Below are positions 59,505-64,000 of a stretch of DNA of 64,000 bases, piece by piece. Every line of letters begins with the position of its first letter. The first letter of the stretch is position 1. The notes beneath the pieces are model-generated. The model had not been told where the DNA came from, did not search any database, and was given only the letters and a program-made list of their open reading frames with translations. Both the position numbers and the translations under genes were made by a program. The DNA is from Channallabes apus (taxonomy: Eukaryota; Chordata; Actinopteri; Siluriformes; Clariidae): assembly GCA_030522415.1 (NCBI GenBank), contig CM060126.1, positions 3,093,833 through 3,157,832 on the forward strand, read 5' to 3'.

Positions 59505-59815
59505 CACTAATTCGTCATAACATTAAAGTGCAAAACATTATTCCCAGTATTGTGAAGATTCCCCTTATGTCACCTGGGCAGCTCTTTGCCTCCTGGACCC
59601 CGTGCGCGGTGGATTGTGGTGCTCTGGGTGTTCTAGTGTATTGACTTTATTCAGTGATTTATGCTGCATTGACTTTTCAGTGGGATCGGACTAGACGGCC
59701 TTGGGCATGGGTGAGCCCTGGGTATCCGTGATCCTGTCACCAGTTTACTGGTGTATAATTGATAATTAATGTTATGTGGTTTTAACATTAAAGTTATGAC
59801 TGATCGTTGTGTATA
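59505..59815 (-). mobile_element. Deletion derivative of a Tc1-like transposon
   Basis: It begins CATAACATTAAAGTGCAAAA and ends near GTTATGACTGATCGTTGTGT. Inside, in order, are AAGATTCCCCTTATGTCACC, CAGTGGGATCGGACTAGACG and GATCCTGTCACCAGTTTACT. These match pieces of a longer family also present at 27.1-27.66 kb. Confidence 0.65.
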
Positions 59816-59834
59816 AACGTTGATCGTTGTGTCT

Positions 59835-60040
59835 TGAATGTCACGGAACGAGCGGATAGCGCTGTCCTCCGAGTGTGTTACGGTGCGTGAGCGAGCAGTT
59901 CGAAAAGATGCGGTCGGCTGGCATCACGTGGTTCGGAGGAAACCACCCGACTGAGTGGTAGTAGTAACCTTAATGTGGGAGCCCCCTGGTGACGGGGAGG
60001 AATTGGACACGACTAAATTAGGGAGAAAATCTGGGGGGGG
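59835..60040 (+). repeat. tRNA-derived SINE 3' part (second family)
   Basis: GCTGGCATCACGTGGTTCGG, GGAGGAATTGGACACGACTA and TAGGGAGAAAATCTGG match the complement of 17975-18262 at the tail. Confidence 0.65.
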
Positions 60041-60064
60041 AAACCCCCCCCCCCCCGCCCCCCC
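60033..60064. repeat. poly(G) followed by poly(C)
   Basis: Eight G, three A, then a C-dominated run form a potential hairpin. Base counts may be unreliable. Confidence 0.8.
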
Positions 60065-60069
60065 AAAAA

Positions 60070-61000
60070 TTAAAATAACGTATTACAAATTAGACTACTT
60101 TTTAGATTAAAAGAAAAAAATGCTTGCAAGGTTATGAAACTGGAGAAATTTACTTACTTTTACTATTACTAGACTTTTACTACTGAGTCCTTCTTAACGA
60201 CAAGTTTCGTTCTGTCTCTGTTCATTTCCAAATTTTTTTCATGGGAAACAATTATACAAAATTTACTTCGTGGCCAGTTTTAGACAGGCACATGGGTCTC
60301 CAATGTGCATGGACAAACAAAAATGTACTGTAAACGCAAGAAACCCCTGCTTTTCCCCCCTTTTTTTCAGGATTATAACAAGGCAATTAAATTTCCCTGC
60401 TAATGTGACCTCATATAAGAAGACAGAGCTTTTATTCTCAGCTTTGCAGTTCTCTTTGTGGGGGCGTGGCTAAGCAGTGGCTCATGTACAATACATAGTG
60501 ACTAAAAAGTTGGTGAAATTAAGGGACTTGTTAAAGACATCAGAAAATATGGGACCTTTAAGGGTGTCTTTGTTTCAGAGGCGTTGTTTTTAACCTTTCA
60601 GACTGTATGTATATGTTTCAATATATGTTTCATGAACATTTCAAGCTTGAAATAATCGTGTTCTGTGAACCAGTTTAACAAACACGGTGGGTAAAGAGGT
60701 CAGCCTGGCATCGTAGGTAGCGAGCGAGTAAGTGAGAGATCAACACTTCGCTCATTTTTGATGAGTAAGTGATGTTCAGTATAGCCAGGCGAAATGTCCT
60801 GAAAAAGTTCCCCATGAAAACTTACAATTCTGAGTGAGATGTTTATTTGAGAAACTGATGCAACGACTGTGGAAAAATGTCCGAGACAAAACTCTGTGGT
60901 TTCAGGCGTCAGTGTGGGTTTAGACGTCCTGCGCTGGCCAGCTGTAATGACACGCTGTTGGCCACATGTCCATGTTTCAGAACAGTTTCATCATTTGTTT
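60070..61000. other. No recognised gene
   Basis: Short frames without splice support; no repeat family was identified. Confidence 0.4.
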
Positions 61001-61004
61001 GAGG

Positions 61005-61127
61005 TTCACACACACACTCCTACTGTTAGACTTTGTGAGGACCTTCTATTGACATTATTACTGTAGTTAATTAATCCTGTGGCTACACCTTAACATAACC
61101 TCAACCTTAATGATGTTGCATTTCTCT

Positions 61128-61187
<60 letters not shown>

Positions 61188-61277
61188 TTTTCTATTGTTA
61201 GTCTTTGTGAGGACCTTCTATTGACATTGTTACGGTAGTTAATTAATGCCTTAGCATAGTCTCAACCTCAGTGGTGT

Positions 61278-61332
<55 letters not shown>

Positions 61333-61489
61333 TACACACATACACACATTTGGTATTGTTAGTCTTTGCGGGGACCTTCTATTAACATTTTTATCTTATA
61401 TAAATAATGCTTTGCCTAAACCTTAGTATAGTAACCTCAGTGATGTGGCATTTTCTTTCTCTCTTTCTCTCTCTCTCTCGTGCTCTCTT

Positions 61490-61540
<51 letters not shown>
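61005..61540 (+). repeat. Tandem composite: TTTGTGAGGACCTTCTATTGAC unit with (CT)n(CA)n
   Basis: Three units start near 61020, 61195 and 61355 (GTTAGACTTTGTGAGGACCT and variants). Each has CTATTGACATT, an AATTAATGC-type segment, CTCAACCTCAGTGATG and then (CT)n followed by (CA)n. It is related to the GGACC units at 34.6-35.3 and 43.5 kb. Confidence 0.85.
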
Positions 61541-61543
<3 letters not shown>

Positions 61544-61600
61544 ACCCACTTACATGTAGACCCAAAGAGTGGACAGAGTGTATGTGTAGTCAGGGTTCAA

Positions 61601-61691
<91 letters not shown>

Positions 61692-61810
61692 GGGGACTCA
61701 CCGCAAAGTATTAAACAAAGTTCCAGTATTTCACACACAGGTTGTTTAATGTATATTAGACTAACATAGTCATGGAAAATAACTTGTGTTTACATTCTAC
61801 ATAATATAGT

Positions 61811-61875
<65 letters not shown>

Positions 61876-61965
61876 CAAAAGACAAGATGGCCATATTTGG
61901 GCATAATGGAAGAATAGTAATCATTATTACTGTCACTCTCTCTGTCAGTCAGATTCTCTCTCTCT

Positions 61966-62009
<44 letters not shown>

Positions 62010-62184
62010 GCCACAGCTAGAGAGAGAGAGAGAGATGGGAGAGACCAGCAGGAACAATTGTAGAGTCAGCGGGTGATAGACATGACACACACATTCTCAT
62101 TAATGGACACACACGCACACACATTTATCCACACAGTTTTAGAAGCACTTGAACAACTCTCACCATGAGTGCTCTGAAAGTGTG

Positions 62185-62217
<33 letters not shown>

Positions 62218-62278
62218 CAGCAGCAGACAGGTCCCCACATCTCAAGATGCAGACAGGTGAGAACTGTCTACTGCTAAG

Positions 62279-62343
<65 letters not shown>

Positions 62344-62392
62344 GCAAGAGTCATCGTTTATTTCAAAAGTATCTGTCTCTCACTCTCTCCCT

Positions 62393-62437
<45 letters not shown>

Positions 62438-62503
62438 TCAGAAATCTCTGAGAAGAATTAAATATATCTTTCTCCCACATACAGATGCAATTTGTCTTCG
62501 TGA

Positions 62504-62541
<38 letters not shown>

Positions 62542-62804
62542 CCACCCCCCTGCAGCTAGATGAATCTCCTCTCTTCTGTACACTCGTTTATATTCTCATT
62601 TTTATTGCCTTTGTCTTGGTTTTTATGTGGAATGTCTCGCCACACCTGCTGTGAGAATTAACACCGATGTTACTCTTACGTCAGTTAAACAGGAAGATTT
62701 CACATCGAACCCTGAAGGAGATCGTCAGCACGACTTCATTTCACCCTTCACCAAAACAAGCGTGCACTCGATTTATTTATATTTGCTTCATTACGGTAAA
62801 GCGG

Positions 62805-62836
<32 letters not shown>

Positions 62837-62840
62837 AAAG
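61541..62840. repeat. Dense microsatellite cluster
   Basis: (GT)n 61602-61660 with (GA)n to 61688; (GT)n about 61811-61873; (CT)n/(AC)n 61957-62009; (GT)n 62180-62218; (AC)n 62288-62329 then (AT)n; (AC)n 62395-62432; (GT)n 62507-62538; (AC)n 62804-62834. Open frames here, up to 156 residues, are repeat artefacts. Confidence 0.9.
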
Positions 62841-63162
62841 GATTTCACACATTATAACCTTCACAGAAGCCAGCGCCTGAACCTCCTATTAATGTGCTTG
62901 GCTCCGCCCACATCCGTCTTCTCCATCTAATCCAAGACACAATCCGTTTTTAGTTTCTGCTTCAGCGACGACACCAGAATTCAATATTTTCTAAAAGAAA
63001 TTTAATAACAGGCTCAGTCTCCCACTGCGTCCCTGCACACTGTTCTCGCTGCTGCTCTGTGTGAAAAACCATTACTATGAGAAGTTATAGATTTCACTGC
63101 GGAAACTTTTATTCTAGCTTTGTTTAAATAAGATATACTGTACGTAAAATGTTTCAGACTGT

Positions 63163-63569
63163 ACAGTACCGGTCGAAGGTTTGGACACAAGTTTGGATTT
63201 ATTTTCTACATCTTAGAACAATACTGTTTTGTTGTTGTTGTTGTTGTTTTCAACTATGAAATAGCGTAGCACATATGACATTAGGTAATTACATAACAAC
63301 GGTAACAATCAGTTGTTATTTTAAGACATGAAGGTCAGATGTTCTGGAACAGTTCATGCAAGGACAGTATTGTGTCGAGTGCGTTTGCAAAACCCATCAA
63401 GCTCCATGATGATGAAACTGTCCCTCATGAAGACCTTTCCAAGGAAAACAAGACCAAAAGTTCATTTAGAGTCACCAGGCTCAGAAATCACCAATTAACA
63501 AACGGCATCTCCGATTAGAGCCGTTATGAAGCTTTACAGCGAAGAAGTAGCAGATAAACATCTCAATAT
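63163..63569 (+). pseudogene. Tc1-like transposon N-terminal fragment
   Basis: It starts ACAGTACCGGTCGAAGGTTT, a Tc1-like terminus. The + strand then encodes text like SSAFAKPIKLHDDETVPHED and LSKENKTKS, the HTH region of a fish Tc1-like transposase, ending in GCAGATAAACATCTC. The catalytic domain is missing. Confidence 0.72.
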
Positions 63570-63660
63570 CAATTCAATTCAATCCAATTAAATTTTATTT
63601 ATAATGCGCCTTTAACAATGGTCACTGTCTCAAAGCAGCTTCACAAAAATGAAAGACATT
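63569..63660 (-). repeat. LINE-like 3' tail, minus strand
   Basis: Starts with AATTCAATTCAATCCAATTA, then CTTTAACAATGGTCACTGTC and TCAAAGCAGCTTCACAAAAA, the complement of 46805-46888. Confidence 0.75.
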
Positions 63661-63721
63661 TTTTTGGAAAAGAAAATATCAACTGTTCAAAGGAGATTAT
63701 CATTAGAGCATTGTTTTAGAC

Positions 63722-64000
63722 CAGGTGTGCCCAACCAGTCGACCGGTCGATCACAGACGGCTTTCCAGTCGATCGCGAGAGTAAACTTCTGGTTTGTCTT
63801 TTCTCTTTCTTCACTGTTTCCACGCCTCAAACCTCAAATAAAACAATAACCTTTATAGACATAGTATTTCTTGAGTAAAGAAAGCCTGTACTTATTTTTT
63901 AAAAAACGTTCTTTATTTCCCCTTACAAGATCACTGATTACGTTCGGCTCTGCGCTGAAAAACCGACGGAATTAGTGGCTGAATTTGAAATCGCATACTA
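63722..64000. mobile_element. Possible hAT-like element edge, cut by the window end
   Basis: CAGGTGTGCCCAACCAGTCG and GGTCGATCACAGACGGCTTT, with GTCGATCGCGAGAG, resemble the termini of a fish hAT family I recall. The other end lies outside the window. Confidence 0.4.

Noticed and set aside
62184..62654. A 156-residue open frame and other long frames at the right end
   Set aside because: They are readings of (GT)n and (CA)n tracts (Cys-Val and Thr-His runs).
1..64000. CRISPR arrays, operons or bacterial mobile elements
   Set aside because: Tandem arrays here have no unique regular spacers, and the whole window has vertebrate gene and repeat structure.

Overview
The window looks like a piece of a ray-finned fish nuclear genome. 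The signs are one intron-containing, vertebrate-type gene, very many (CA/GT)n microsatellites, tRNA-derived SINEs of the DANA/V-SINE type, and Tc1-like, hAT, Harbinger and Tigger/pogo-like DNA transposon remnants. I lean towards an otophysan (catfish/carp group) because of the SINE types, but that is inference. There are no operons, bacterial genes or CRISPR arrays. Most short open frames are readings of microsatellites or transposon fragments.

The only host gene I can support is a galactose-3-O-sulfotransferase on the + strand. It is closest in motif pattern to GAL3ST2, a Golgi type II membrane enzyme that moves sulfate from PAPS to the 3-OH of terminal galactose. Exons 21653-21763, 22173-22806 and 23728-24690 join in frame across GT-AG introns. 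A CpG-rich segment at 9890-10180 holds a plausible first exon (10000-10088) whose donor phase fits. The full model would encode 598 residues, with an unusually long stem and a lysine-rich C-terminal tail. If the first exon is right, intron 1 is about 11.5 kb and full of transposon remnants.

Layout: 1-3.0 kb, simple repeats and AT-rich DNA. 3.0-6.75 kb, SINE, LINE 3' end, a hAT element holding another SINE, an L2-like LINE relic and a SINE. 7.26-8.06 kb, a decayed minisatellite. 8.4-9.65 kb, microsatellite and two oppositely oriented SINEs. 9.9-24.7 kb, the sulfotransferase locus, with Tc1-like elements, a LINE, two SINEs and an exact 102-bp dispersed duplication in its introns. 24.7-32.7 kb, candidate 3' UTR, hAT MITE, SINE, inverted Tc1-like fragments, a hAT element carrying a nested solo LTR, and another Tc1-like relic. 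33-45 kb, microsatellite/GGACC composite repeats, a sulfur-rich-looking GTCTC minisatellite, Tigger-like and Harbinger elements. 45-56.5 kb, several SINEs (one with a perfect 13-bp target duplication), a GATTCA-type array broken by a pogo-like relic, a hAT nested in a Tigger-like element, and a candidate solo LTR. 56.5-64 kb, a SINE nested in a hAT MITE, Tc1-like relics, a dense microsatellite cluster, and a hAT-like edge at the right end.

I found no new multi-gene system. The most useful leads are the stem and tail of the sulfotransferase, its distant first exon, the dated nests of transposons with readable target-site duplications, and the exact 102-bp duplication. Family names for repeats come from remembered consensus features and were not checked against a library.
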